Positions 1 to 10,000 of a stretch of 30,946 nt of DNA are shown piece by piece. Positions within the stretch are counted from its first letter, which is position 1. Each line of letters begins with the position of its first letter. Below the pieces are notes generated by a model. The model was not told the origin of the DNA. It did no database searches and saw only the letters and a program-made list of their open reading frames with translations. The translations under genes and the position numbers were made by a program. Source of the stretch: Heterotrichella gracilis (taxonomy: Eukaryota; Sar; Xanthophyceae; Tribonematales; Xanthonemataceae); assembly GCA_032358255.1 (NCBI GenBank), contig JAULBX010028305.1, positions 1-30,946 of the forward strand. The letters run 5' to 3'.

Positions 1-158
1 TGCTTCCACTCGGCAGGGACAACTCCAGTAGCCCAGACCACCTCAAACACACGGTGGATCCAAACAAACATGCTATGCCCCCCAGCCTTAAGTTGTTCGG
101 CCACAATACCATCAACCCCCGCTGATTTATTATTTTCTCTGCACTCCTTGACTGCTGC
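1..158 (-). mobile_element. LINE-type (non-LTR) reverse transcriptase fragment
   Basis: Read on the minus strand, this stretch is open and encodes the early part of a reverse transcriptase domain. It contains NKSAGVDGIVAEQLKAGG, the K-s-a-G-x-D-G-i-x-x-E-x-L-K-x-G-G signature of non-LTR retrotransposon and related RTs, followed about 20 residues later by GVVPAEWK, matching the family's G-x-x-P-x-x-W-K. The frame runs off the window at position 1 and is closed upstream by a TAA (plus 159-161). No other RT motif is visible, so this is a remnant or the edge of a longer copy. It lies upstream of, and antisense to, the symporter exons, probably inside one of that gene's introns. Family assignment is by motif only. 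Confidence 0.72.
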
Positions 159-226
159 TTATTTCCTACCCTTCTCCTTCTTGCATTCATTTGGTCCCCT
201 TCCTCTTTGTTTGCTTGAAATATGCA

Positions 227-254
227 CCCCTTGCAGATTGCCAACCTCCCTGCT
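227..254 (+). repeat. Junction echo of symporter exon acceptor
   Basis: CCTTGCAG followed by ATTGCCAACCT repeats, with a few mismatches, the acceptor and first bases of the exon that starts at 363 (CTCTGCAG then GTTGCCAACCT). The pyrimidine-rich sequence before each copy (CCCCTTCCTCTT) is also repeated. The copy lies in the same intron about 130 bases upstream and retains an AG. It is one instance of a pattern seen across the window. Confidence 0.55.
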
Positions 255-362
255 ATTCTTACACTTCTCCTTCAAATACTCACATTAATTTATTCCCCTT
301 CCTCTTCGTACAAAGAAAAGAAAAGCGTTGTGCTTGACTGAAAAATTTTCCCCCCTCTGCAG

Positions 363-1487
363 GTTGCCAACCTGCTGCCAAACCCAGGCAAGCTCCTGGT
401 GGTGGCTTTTGATGTGGTGCTAGCAAGCGTGCTGGTCCCATTGTTTGCAGCCGTGTACATGCCAGGGGCGTCAGCCAATGCAGGGCTCATATCCATGTGT
501 GGTGGCGCCATCACAAGGATCGTTCTGCAGGTATGGCGCATGGCTGGCACTCCAATATTGTTGCTGATTGCCCTCAGCTTTCAAATTGTAAACCTAAAAA
601 ATCTTAAACCTTATATGTCCACATGTCCATCAGTTACTGATCATGCAAAAGGAAGAGGGATTTTATGGTTTTTTTGCCATTGTTTCATTTGGTCCATCAT
701 TTCCTTTGTGAATAATGCAATTATTCTGATTATCGCAACCATGTCATAATTTTTCAACCCAATGACTGGGACGCATGTCCGGCATGCAATGGACGGCATA
801 AAACCCTAACCCCTTTCCACATCCTCCCAATTGGTGCTATTTCAAATTACCTCCCCGTTTTTGCAGTTTACTCTTCCCAAGGATGGCACATTGGTATGGA
901 TAGGCGACTACAACAATGGCTATGGCCCTGCTGTGCCAGGCTTCCCGCCTTTCATGGAAGTGACACCAGCCAGCGAAGCATCCTCAGTGCTGTGGGATCC
1001 CTCAACGGTATGCAGCTGGGAATACATTGGCAATGTGCAAACGCAAGGCTGCACAGCGCACAGTCCCATCATTGATCTAATTTCTTGGAGTGAATGCCGC
1101 AGTGCACGCATCACACTGAGTTGCTGTGCGCTGCCAAAGAGGCCCTGCTCACTGTGCAACGAGCTCTGTACGCACTCGTCCATTTTTTAAAGTACTTGCT
1201 CTTTTCTGCAGGAGATTTGCAACGACACAACCTTCAAGGACCTGAGCGGTTTGGACTCCCTGGTCTCCCCCGCTGTCTGCCTCATCCTGCTGTTTGCGGT
1301 GTGGGGACTGGAGAAGCTTTTCCCAAACCTCGACCTTTTGTTCTTCATCCCCTACAGCTGGCGCCATCAGACAGAGGTGTACTGGGATAACACCATGCAT
1401 GGGCCAGAGGATGGCAAGGTGGTTGACGCAGATGGGGCTGTGGAGAAGCCAGGGATAGAGCTACCGGGAGCCACCACCGCAGTCTGA
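363..1487 (+). CDS. Sodium:solute symporter (SSS family), C-terminal exons, 5' part outside window
   Basis: Three exons join in phase 0: 363-530, 867-1007 and 1212-1487 (stop TGA). They give 194 C-terminal residues. The first exon encodes a hydrophobic helix (VVAFDVVLASVLVPLFAAVY) and a GGAITRIVLQ segment. The second begins FTLPKDGTLVW, and the third has SLVSPAVCLILLFAVWGLEKLF, a last membrane helix, then a short charged cytosolic tail. The pattern of a VPLF-Y helix, a G-x-x-x-R-(I/L)-V-L-x-F-x-LPKDG segment and an SLVSP helix is what I know from SSS-family solute transporters of algae and plants (DUR3-like and related). The substrate cannot be told from this end of the protein. All introns are GT-AG. 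The N-terminal part, with the ion-binding helices, is off the window. Confidence 0.78.
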
Positions 1488-3439
1488 GAGGGATTCCTGT
1501 GGTTGCTGGGAAGGAAGGAAAGGAAATTGAGAAACGGGAGGCAGCGCATTGCCGTCCCTGGTGCTCGTGCCACCCGAGTCAAAAGGAGGAAACGAGGGGT
1601 CGCAGCATCACAGCCATTCCAGGGGCTCCTCTCACACGGGTCAAGGGGCTGTAGGCTGGGAAATGGTTGCTGGGTGTTGTTCAGTCAGTGGGCTTTGAGG
1701 GGTGACACTGGCAGAGTGTACAGGGATATTGGAAGGTGTTTGCTCATTGAGCGGCTGTGAGTTGCACTCTGGGTTGATTCATGTGCTCTGCAATTGGTTT
1801 CCATTTGTACGACAACGCATGGTTCTTTGTACTACAAAATGATGTACTCAGCTTTGGTGGTCTCCACATCTACTTGGCCACGTCTGAAAATGCAGAGAGG
1901 GTTATGAATCTCGTCTGATGTGTTGCCATGAAATATGCATGTTGCCATCAGTTTTCCGCCCTCGCTTTGTCAAAAATGTGGCCATGCCCAGAGACCTCCA
2001 CCTAGCACAGTGTTGTGATGTCGCAGTGGTTGTATGCACTCAGCGCTGCTTTTGGGTATGTACATATAGGTGTAGCGTTCAGGATGTGGGTCATGTGGGC
2101 CGGAACGATGCTGTTTAGTACCACCAATTTGGTCCTGGGTGTATTTTTCCTCTTACTGCAATTCTGTTGATTTTGTTTTATAAGCACATGCTGGTACATC
2201 CCCACAGCGTGCCGCAGATACAAGCTTTTGCCTTCGCCTTGAAATCTCAAGCCATTTTAATGTTGTGATCCTTTTTCTCACGGCTGTGACACTGATGGTG
2301 CCCAGTTGTCCAACAACTTGTGAGCAGCAGCTGTTACAGTAGCAGTCATCAATGCTGCGGAGGCCCACGGTTGTCATGTGCCATGTCATCCTTGGCAATG
2401 CAATACGAAGGAATGTAAATAATTTCATTTTAAAAATCTCACCACCTGCACGCCATGGCGGCACGTGCACACATCGCGGAGTTTTGGGGTTTTTAAAACC
2501 TAACATACCGAGGAGGCTGTGCTGTAGATAGTGTAACTACGCATTGTATTCAAGGCTCCTATGTTGTGTATACAAAACGCACAACTGTTTTGCGTGCCCT
2601 GCATGCTGGCATTGGCTAACGCCTGTCAGGATGAGCACAGTGCTTGACCAGCCGTAACGGTTCTGGCTGGTGTGGCGACCTGGTGCGAGCCAGTGGTCAC
2701 CCCGGGGGCCCCTAACTACGCCTTTGTGCGTCCCCTTCCCGGAAGGCTTTTTTTCTTCTTCTTTCTCGGAAAGAAGAAGTGTGACAATGAGCACTGGGAG
2801 GCATTTACAGCAGCAATACAGCACAGCGATTGCATGCAGGCAAAGCTCTTGAGCAAGAAAACGCCAGACTATAACCACCCGATCACACTGGAAAGCTTCA
2901 CACATTGTTCTATGCAATTTTTCTTAAACTGAGCATCAAAAAGTGTGATGTGCACATACTATCATGCATAGTCTATTGACCAAGGGTGGCCCAGTAGTAC
3001 AACAGTATCAGTGATTTGCACTCAAGAATGCGTTCTTGAGTAGGCTTTCCAAAATTTTCCTCACTGTCTCAGCTGCAAAGGCCAGAAGGACCTCCCTGGT
3101 TTTCACTCCCTGATCACAACCATGACAATGTCTGCTACAAATAGTCAAACAAATGAAGTAGTATTAGGAAAGAAGTGAATGGGCTTTTCGAATAAATAGA
3201 CGGGCCCCAAGTAGCATTTGCAAGAGGATGCCATAAATAACATTGTGCAAGTGTATCCTCTCAAATGAAGCCCCCCGCTGTTCTTTATACTCTAAGAAAA
3301 GTGTAGATGATGGGAACAGCGATTGTTCTTCATACTGCAAGCCCCTCAAACCTCATGCCGGTTGTTGGCTGTACCCTTTCCCAGCGCAGGCTCCGCAATG
3401 AAGTGACAACATATATCACTCCTTAGCTCCTCAGCTTGA
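1488..3439. other. Intergenic region between convergent genes
   Basis: This stretch holds the 3' flank of the symporter and the 3' flank of the minus-strand DUF5672 gene, so the two genes converge. Short open frames here have no recognisable domain, codon pattern or splice structure. The only distinct structure I see is a small perfect hairpin at 3020-3041. Confidence 0.6.
3020..3041. other. Perfect short inverted repeat (9-bp stem, 4-nt loop)
   Basis: ACTCAAGAA and TTCTTGAGT form a 9-bp perfect stem around the loop TGCG. It lies in the convergent intergenic region. Just upstream, TGGCCCAGTAGT (about 2987-2998) resembles a tRNA A box, so this could be a decayed tRNA-derived SINE head, but no convincing B box or acceptor stem follows. 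No U-run follows the stem. Function unknown. Confidence 0.35.
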
Positions 3440-6017
3440 TCAGTTTGCTAGCCAGGGCAGGTGCGGCTTGAGGATGCTCCAGTAGGCAGGGCAATCCCAC
3501 CCCGGCGGCTTGATTGCCAGAAAGTCCTTCAAATCTTGATACACCCGGTGCAGCGCGATGGGGGGGACTGTCTCGTTGTACCAGATCTCAGCCGAAAACT
3601 TGACCGCCATCTCTACAGGGCAAGGGTTTAGCCCTAGCTCCACCACGCCACAGCTGAAAAAGGCGTCCTCGTGAAAGTCGACGGGGTCATACTGGAGAAC
3701 ACAGGTGCATGTCAGTGATTGCCCATATGAACACAAATGATTAAGACAATGATTGCATATGATATAACATGATTACAGTCCTAGCTCCACCACCCCACTG
3801 CTGAAAAAGGCGTCCTCGTGAAAGTCGACGGGGTCATACAGGAGAACACAGGTGCATGTCAGTGCTTTCCCAAATGGTTACACATAACTATGACCATGAT
3901 TGCACATGAATTTGACATTCGAGTACAGTCGACAGGGTCGTGCTGGGAAAAACAGGAGCATGTCAGTACTTTTCCCTTCCTTAAAACATATAAATATAAA
4001 ATAGTCAATGAGGGTTGTCCATCCTGAGATGCATGGGTTACACGTGATTGCATGTGGTTATGATTCATGTGTTGTCATCATGTGATATCCTCCTGGCCAT
4101 GTTGGCCTCGCCCTGAAGCCGCCATTGCCAACCCTGAACCCTAGTCATGTCAGGAGGAAACATGATGTATGTGCAGGTACATGGTGGTATATGATGTAAT
4201 TTAGTCCTCCTGGCCCCACCTGAGGCCAGCGAGTCTCAAAACCCTAAATAAGGGTTTTATGCACATGTGTTGGGCGATAATCTCATCCATTATTTGATGG
4301 ATAATCAAAACTCAAAGAATTCCTCCTGACATGACTAGGGTTTTGAGTACCCATACCAGGAGGAATTTAAAGTATGTGGTGTACTAAAGTCCCCCCGGTC
4401 ATGTTGCCATAACGCATGGAATGTAGTGTTTACTTGCCTGCTTGTAATTCAGTTGATTTATCACTGCCAGCATGGCGGACTTCTTCCTCAGGCTGAAGCC
4501 GCCATTGCCAACCTGCACATGTCTGGATTTCATGGGCGGCCTGCACCCCTGCCCTGGGAAGTTCCAGGGCGCGCCCACCCACCCATAGTCCAGAAACTCC
4601 TCAAAACCCGACCTGCGGCAAACGCATGAATCACCTTCAGGACCTGTGATCATCAAAAGAATGGGACAGGCTTGTGTAACTGCAGGCGCATTGGTTAAGG
4701 AATGTGATTTAGCCAAGAGGAGAGCAGCATCCAGCCCATTGTCTTAATGGTACGTATCATTCAGGTAGTCATTTAAAGCACATCCTGGCAGTCTATTATG
4801 TAGCCATGCATTTAGGTACCCATCCCCGCTCTTTAGGTACCCAAGCAAACCCCCATGTACCCATTATCCCCGTATGCATGCACATGCTCATTGCATCTGC
4901 ATGTGTCGCCCATCCTGCTGCTGTATTGGAACAGCAGTGAGGCTCAGGATTAGGGTTTCTAGGTTTAAGTTTAGTCTTTTCCTCACGTGCGGCACATCTG
5001 CCGTACCGGGACATCAGCATGGCGCAGAGTTAGGATTTCGGGGTTTGGGGTTAGGGTTTTCCTCAATTGCGGCACATCACGCTGTCATATTGGAACAGCA
5101 GTATGGCTTAGAATTCGGGTTTCAGGGTTTGGGTTTGGGGTTTTCCTCACTTGCGGCACATCACGCTGTCATATTGGAACAGCAGGATGTTCTCTGCTTC
5201 AATGGCTTCGTAGAACTGGCGGGAGGCCAACCACCGGCTGATGCCCACCGTCTCCATCCCCAAGGGATCAGGAAACCTGCGCGGGGATAAGAACAATAGG
5301 TGAGATATCATCAAGATGACAAGATTCAAAATGATTCATATTGGCAAGGATGAAGATAGTGATGAGTATCAAGGGATCAGGAAACCTGCCTGGGGGATAA
5401 GGACAGTAGGTAAGATACAACCAACTATGACAAGGATGCAGATAAGGATGAGTACCCAAGGTTCAGGAAACCTGCGCGGTGCGTACATACAATCTAGACC
5501 CTGTCACTTTATGTGTGGGTGTGCACCAGGTGCTTGCTGCTGATCACCTACCCGTGTGGGTGTGTATCCTAAACCCTGAACCCTATACCTAACCCTAATC
5601 CGCAAAACCCTGTCACCTACATGTGTGGGGTGTGGTACCCTAAATACCCTAAACCCTACACCCTGTCACCTACATGTGGGTGTGCACCAGGCGCTTGCTG
5701 CTGATCAGGGCCTGGATGAGGGGGCTGGAGAGCAGCTGCTGGGTGAAGGTGCCAGCATGGAAGATGTGGAAGTACCAGTGGGGCGGCAAGTGCTCCAGCA
5801 TGTTCTCAATCACCAGGATGTTGGTGGGGTTGGCGCTGGTCTGCACCATCACCGCGGCTTGCTGGCGGGGGTAGCGGTGCTCCTGGAAGCTGGTGTACAG
5901 GTGGTGGTGCTTCACGTGCAGCTCCTCGCCCGCGACGGGTGGTGGGTGGTGGGTGGTGGCTAGCGCCAGCAGGCACCACAGCCAGGTGGTGGCTGCTGGG
6001 GAGCGCCCCTCCGCCAT
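3440..6017 (-). CDS. DUF5672 domain protein with N-terminal membrane anchor or signal peptide
   Basis: Four exons on the minus strand: 6017-5674, 5276-5151, 4612-4465 and 3691-3440 (stop), phases agreeing, 289 aa. The start is the only ATG that keeps the hydrophobic segment TTWLWCLLALATT (residues 10-22) N-terminal, suggesting secretory-pathway entry. The domain follows: AVMVQTSANPTNILVIENML, then FYEAIEAENILLFQYDS (136-152), YGWVGAPW (166-173), VGNGGFSLR (191-199) and EDAFFS (214-219). The series fQ-DS / vGAPW / vGNGGfSLR / EDvfFS is the signature of DUF5672, a family I regard as glycosyltransferase-like; the reaction is unproven. Two junctions are less certain. Exon 1 ends at CAT|GTAGGT because only this restores frame. 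Exon 3 ends at GCA|GTGATA, since the better-looking AA|GTAAAC at 4434 would break frame. A short missed exon is possible. It diverges from the sulfotransferase gene at 7099. Confidence 0.72.
3774..3977 (-). repeat. Two junction echoes of DUF5672 exon 4 acceptor
   Basis: The block 3625-3730 (start of exon 4, its acceptor and intron end) is repeated at 3774-3878 with about 90 per cent identity by eye. A more decayed, shorter copy lies at 3917-3977. In the first copy the acceptor CAG has become CTG, so that copy could not be spliced at the homologous position. In the second copy an AG is kept but little exon sequence remains. Both lie in intron 3 in the same orientation as the gene. Confidence 0.85.
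4088..4130 (-). repeat. Junction echo of DUF5672 exon 3 end
   Basis: CTGAAGCCGCCATTGCCAAC at 4112-4133 matches the same string inside exon 3 (about 4492-4513). The preceding TCCTCCTGGCCATGTTGGCC is a looser copy of the exon 3 donor side. The copy lies in the downstream intron, same strand. It spans the exon 3 donor region and supports a donor near 4465. Confidence 0.55.
4137..4342. mobile_element. MITE-like element with 22-bp perfect terminal inverted repeats
   Basis: The 22 bases at 4137-4158 (beginning AACCCTAGTCATG) are the exact reverse complement of 4321-4342. The 162 bases between are AT-rich, contain no open frame of note and have further partial copies of the TCCTCCTG core at about 4203 and 4354. 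The size, terminal inverted repeats and non-coding interior resemble a miniature inverted-repeat element. I could not define a clean target-site duplication, and the termini overlap a telomere-like CCCTAA motif. It lies within intron 3 of the DUF5672 gene. Confidence 0.4.
4905..5152 (-). repeat. Tandem array of about 83-bp units copied from DUF5672 exon 2 donor
   Basis: Three decayed units (about 4905-4985, 4986-5067 and 5068-5152) precede the true exon 2 end. Each has the exon edge (GCGGCACATC, CTGTCATATTGGAACAGCAG), then sequence with TTAGGG/GGTTTGGGG-type telomere-like runs, then TTTTCCTCAC containing the donor. The unit closest to the exon is nearly identical over CGGCACATCACGCTGTCATA, and divergence grows with distance. 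On the gene strand every unit is an exon end plus a donor plus the start of intron 2. Confidence 0.85.
5366..5480 (-). repeat. Junction echoes of DUF5672 exon 2 acceptor
   Basis: AAGGGATCAGGAAACCTGC and the flanking GGGGATAAG-ACA-TAGGT at the true acceptor (5258-5306) recur at 5366-5414. A third, shorter copy (GGTTCAGGAAACCTGCGCGG) is at 5459-5478. The intervening sequences (GACAAGAT, AAGGATGAAGATA/AGGATGAGTA) also correspond, so the intron looks like two tandem duplications of about 110 and 85 bases. Both copies keep the acceptor AG. Confidence 0.8.
5503..5550 (-). repeat. Junction echo of DUF5672 exon 1 donor
   Basis: GTGTGCACCAGGTGCTTGCT followed by GCTGATCA repeats the end of exon 1 and its donor (5674-5707, GTGTGCACCAGGCGCTTGCT). 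Around it are CCCTAA and CCCTGAACCC runs (5568-5665) between the copy and the true exon. This makes intron 1 flanked by echoes of both its ends. Confidence 0.75.
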
Positions 6018-7098
6018 GCTGTGGTGGTGCTGTGGGGGCGAGGGTGGGGATGTGGGGACGGGAGCTTCAGTGGAAGGGGGGGGATGGCTAGTGGGTGTGC
6101 TAGGGGCTGCGGAGGTACAGTGCTCAACTTTCAACTGGAGTGCGTGTGACGGCTGCTGGTGCAAAGTCTGCTGATAGACCAGGCGGTAGATCGACCAGGT
6201 ATGGGACTGGGAAGTGGGTATGGGTCTAGGCTGAACCCAGGTGTGCAGGAGACGTCGTCAAGAGTTTGACACTGTCGTGCACCAACCTGCAGCGAATTTA
6301 CGCACGGATGGCTACGGCAACCTTACCTGGCACCTCTACTAACACAACAACAGAAGTGTCCACAGTTACGCTGGGCTTAAAGCAACACTCCACAGCAGTA
6401 AAAGAGGGCAATAGCCCCTTGGGTGCAGTGCTACAGGCCGCGGGCACTAGAGACAAATTCTGCTGAGGTTAGGTGAAAGCAACAGCAGGAGCAAGACACT
6501 ATCCAGTCTTCCACCAAGATATGCACTGTGGGCAACCAATGGAGACGGAATTGCACCGATATACTGCTGCATTAGTTGGAAGTTGGTGTGTGCCAATCGG
6601 AACTCGGCCGTACTTGTTGCAATACCGCTCAACCGAAGGTCTATTGCTACATTTGTGCCGCCTATTGACCCCACGGTGCATTAGCAACTCACGCGCCTCC
6701 ATCGCCCTTTAACCAGTGCAACGTACAGGCGCAACCCCTGCTGACGTCAGCCGCAACGCACGCACACTCAATGCATGCATGCATGCATCCCAATTCGGTA
6801 TCAGTGACGTAGCCCCGTGGTGATCAGACACTGGTGGTGAGCACCCGTCCAGCCTCTGTCAACCTCTATTGCTCTCAGCTTGGTCACGTCCTGCGCGCAA
6901 ACCCTCCCCCGCATGGGCGCAACCCTGAGGGTCCAATGCTTCATCTTGGGCGGTGCCACGCCCAGCACACCCTCCCTCTACACCACACCTGTGCCAGGTA
7001 CCTCATGGCAACGACCCACAATGACTTTGTAGCCAGGCTACCTTAACAGCCGCTACACAGCAAGAGGGGGACCAACTTCTCAGCTGACTACGCCACCC
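6018..7098. promoter_or_regulatory. Divergent promoter region between the DUF5672 and sulfotransferase genes
   Basis: The two genes start 1,081 bases apart, head to head, so promoters of both must lie here. Visible candidates are a TGACGTCA palindrome (6742-6749, the CRE/bZIP core), a GTGACGTAG half-like site near 6805, CCAAT sequences near 6535 and 6592, and an ATGC microsatellite at 6771-6788. Part of 6018-6250 may be 5' UTR of the DUF5672 gene; it is proline-rich if read in frame but has no ATG. Short frames elsewhere here look spurious. Confidence 0.45.
6771..6788. repeat. (ATGC)n microsatellite
   Basis: Four and a half uninterrupted ATGC units, self-complementary as a whole, lie about 20 bases after the TGACGTCA palindrome and about 310 bases before the sulfotransferase start codon. 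ATGCATGCAT runs also precede the second sulfotransferase gene. Confidence 0.8.
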
Positions 7099-10000
7099 AT
7101 GTGCCGTCACAAGTGCACCAGCCTGGCACTCCTAGCAGTACTGGCATGCCTCAACCCCAGCCCAGCGTCAGCCGAGGAGAAGGCTGCTGTCAACGCCACC
7201 CAGACGTTCTACGACGAGCTGTACGAGCTGTACACAGGGGTGCAGCTGCATGCCAATAGCAGCGGGCCATGCACGCAGCAGGCCCTGGTGATGGGGGTGC
7301 ATGGCGCCAAGACCAGCCTGGTCACGCGCCTCCTCACGTTGCTAGGTGAGCAGGTATTGGGCAGTGGAAGGGTGCGTTGGTAGGTATGTGCTTTTAGGTG
7401 CATGGTGCCAAGACCAACCTGGCCACACGCCTCCTCACAATGCTTGGTGAGTGGGTGGGTGGCTAGGGGGTGGGTGGCTAAGTAGGTAGGTGTGTAGGTG
7501 TGTGGGTATAGTTTGTCATCTGCATAATCCAGTCATGACTGTGTACAATGCACCAAGCACACAGCCGTGTAAGCTACGCACTGCAGCCTGAGTTTGAGAG
7601 GTTGAGAGCCACTGTCTGAAGGTGCGCGCAGGGTTGATGGCTTATGATTCAGGCATGTGGCATGTGTGACAAGTGGGACCCTGTGCAGGGCTTTGCACGG
7701 GTGACAGGTGCAGCGCGGCGGTGGCGCGGGGTTTTAGGGTTTAGGGTGATCGGCGCGGCCTGATGGTGGGCGGGGGGTTAGGTTTAGGGTTTAGGGTGCG
7801 TAATGAAGTGGGGCGCTGTGGAGGGTTTGGGGCGGGCGAGCGCCGTGGCCTGATGGTGGGTGGTACAAAGGGGTTTGTTACTTGCATGTGCTCCGGCACT
7901 GTGCAGCTAGACCGTAAACCCTAAACCCTAAACACCAGTAGTTGCTCTCGCACAGCTTGCGCCACCCAGATTTGGGTTTTGGTGATGACCCTCAACCCTT
8001 ACGCAGGGTTTTGGGCGGGTGAGCGGCGCGGCCTGATGGTGGGGGGTGTGCACACGCTGCTCAAGCACTGGGAGCGATGGGACCTGTACCACCTCAATGA
8101 GAAGTTCCTAAAAAACGTCAGCCACCCAGGTGCGCACAGGCAAGGGACCGGTGAGGGTTTAGGGTTTAGGGTTTAGGATTTAGGGTCTTAGGGAGCGCTG
8201 GGACCCATACCCCCTCAACGAGAAGTTTCTCAAATACGTCAGCCACCCAGGTGCGTACAGGCAAGGAACTGGTTAAGCTAACTATTTGCAAATAATGGTA
8301 ATACTTTGGGTTGAATATTCTTTTCAAAAATAATAATAACACTGCCATCCAACTTGGCATTCCTAATCCCCAACTGCCTGCATGGTGCAGCGTATGTGCC
8401 GTGGAGCGGCATCGGCTACCCCGGCGTCGCCACCACCACCTACCTCCCACCGCATGCGGCCTCGGAGCTCACTCACCAGCTGGCTGAGTTTTTCAAAAAG
8501 ATGGACAGGCACTGCCCCTGGCTGGTGAAGGATCCCCGCATGTGCTTCCTGGCACCACTCTACCTCCAGTACGATCCCAGGGACTGTGTTTTTTGCTTCA
8601 AGGGGTGGTGCATACACGCATGCGCATTGCCTGTGCAGCTGATGCCTACGCACATGCACATTGCCCCTGGCAACTGATGCATACCCACACGCCACCCAAT
8701 GCATACGCATATGTACACTGGACGCGGAAAACGATACACGGTGGCTTCTGCATATGTGCTGGCAACCACTGTGTGTGACGCCATATGTGTGTGGAATTGG
8801 GCATAGGTGTATTCATCCATGTTTTGCGCAAAGCAATAAGGTATGACATAAGGTATGACATGTATATGCAAGCTGTCTCAAGTGCCCCCAGCCTGTTCCC
8901 GCCTACCTTGCATGAGCCTTTGCATTTGTTTATAATATACTGCAAACCTTGATCAGCGATTTTCCATGTCGCATATGAGCATGATGTGGTTTTTTGTTAG
9001 CCATGCGCTTGTGGGGGCCATACATATATTCTTGTGTGTGTGTGTGTGTTTGCAGGGTCCTCCCCTCAGCTGTATGTGTGCTGGTGTGGCGCCACCCAGC
9101 GGAGGTGGTGGTGGGTGCGGTGTACAACGGGGAGGGAAAGGGGGAGAGAGCAGGGCTAAATGCGGACAGGTGGGGGATGAATTGGTACAGAAGTTCACAC
9201 CTCATGTCACATATCTTATGTGTGGTTAACCGCCCCTAGACAGACACGCGCGGGCACCAACAGCCAAATAATGTCCGAGATTTCTTCGAATTCACAATAC
9301 TCATAACTGGCCCCAAATTGCACATCTGTTTTTGTCCCGAAATCATTGGACAGGGGGGGTGAGGGGGGCAATGCTGGTAGGGGCTCCATATCACCCTAGA
9401 CCCTCCACTTTAAACCCTGCAGGTGGCTGCACCTCAGCCTGGACATGTGGATGTCAGCCATGCACACCCTAAACCCTAATCTTACACCCTGCACCTTGCA
9501 GGTGGCTGCACCTCACCCTGGACATGTGGATGTCGGCCATGCACAGCTGCAGGGCCCAGCACACCATGCTCCCCCTGAATCCTAATCCCAATGTGCACCC
9601 TAAACCCTACACCCTGAACCCCGCAGGTGGCTGCACCTCACCCTGGACATGTGGATGTCAACCATGCGCAGCTGCAGGGGGCGGCCAACCACCATCCTAC
9701 ATGCAGACCTTGCCCAGCCAGGCAGCGTGCACCCCTTCCTAGACTATGCCCTGCGAGAGTCCCAGGGATTGGGGATGGAGTGGCTGCAGGCGCCGTCGGA
9801 TGAGGCGGTGCAGCAGCACTTCACGCAGCACTTTGGGGTGTCCAGCAGCGAGAAAAAGATGGCTGCAACCGCGCCGCACATGGTGCATGAGAAGCACAGG
9901 TGCCCACCTAGACCATGAACTTTGAAACCCTAAACAGCAATCCAGCCATGGCAGTCCCTAAACAACAGACATAAGGCCTTGTATGTGCCTGCAAATGGGC

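Noticed and set aside
2985..3041. tRNA gene or tRNA-derived SINE
   Set aside because: An A-box-like string and a hairpin are present, but no B box with GGTTCRA, no acceptor stem and no cloverleaf can be drawn.
4431..4434. Stronger-looking donor AA|GTAAAC for DUF5672 exon 3
   Set aside because: Using it would break the reading frame into exon 4. GCA|GTGATA at 4465 keeps frame and is supported by the echo at 4088-4130, though a short missed exon is possible.
4905..5152. CRISPR-like array
   Set aside because: The repeats are imperfect, derived from the adjacent exon, have no distinct spacers and lie in a eukaryotic intron.
5040..8190. Chromosome end (true telomere)
   Set aside because: The telomere-like runs are short, in both orientations and embedded between exons of intact genes.
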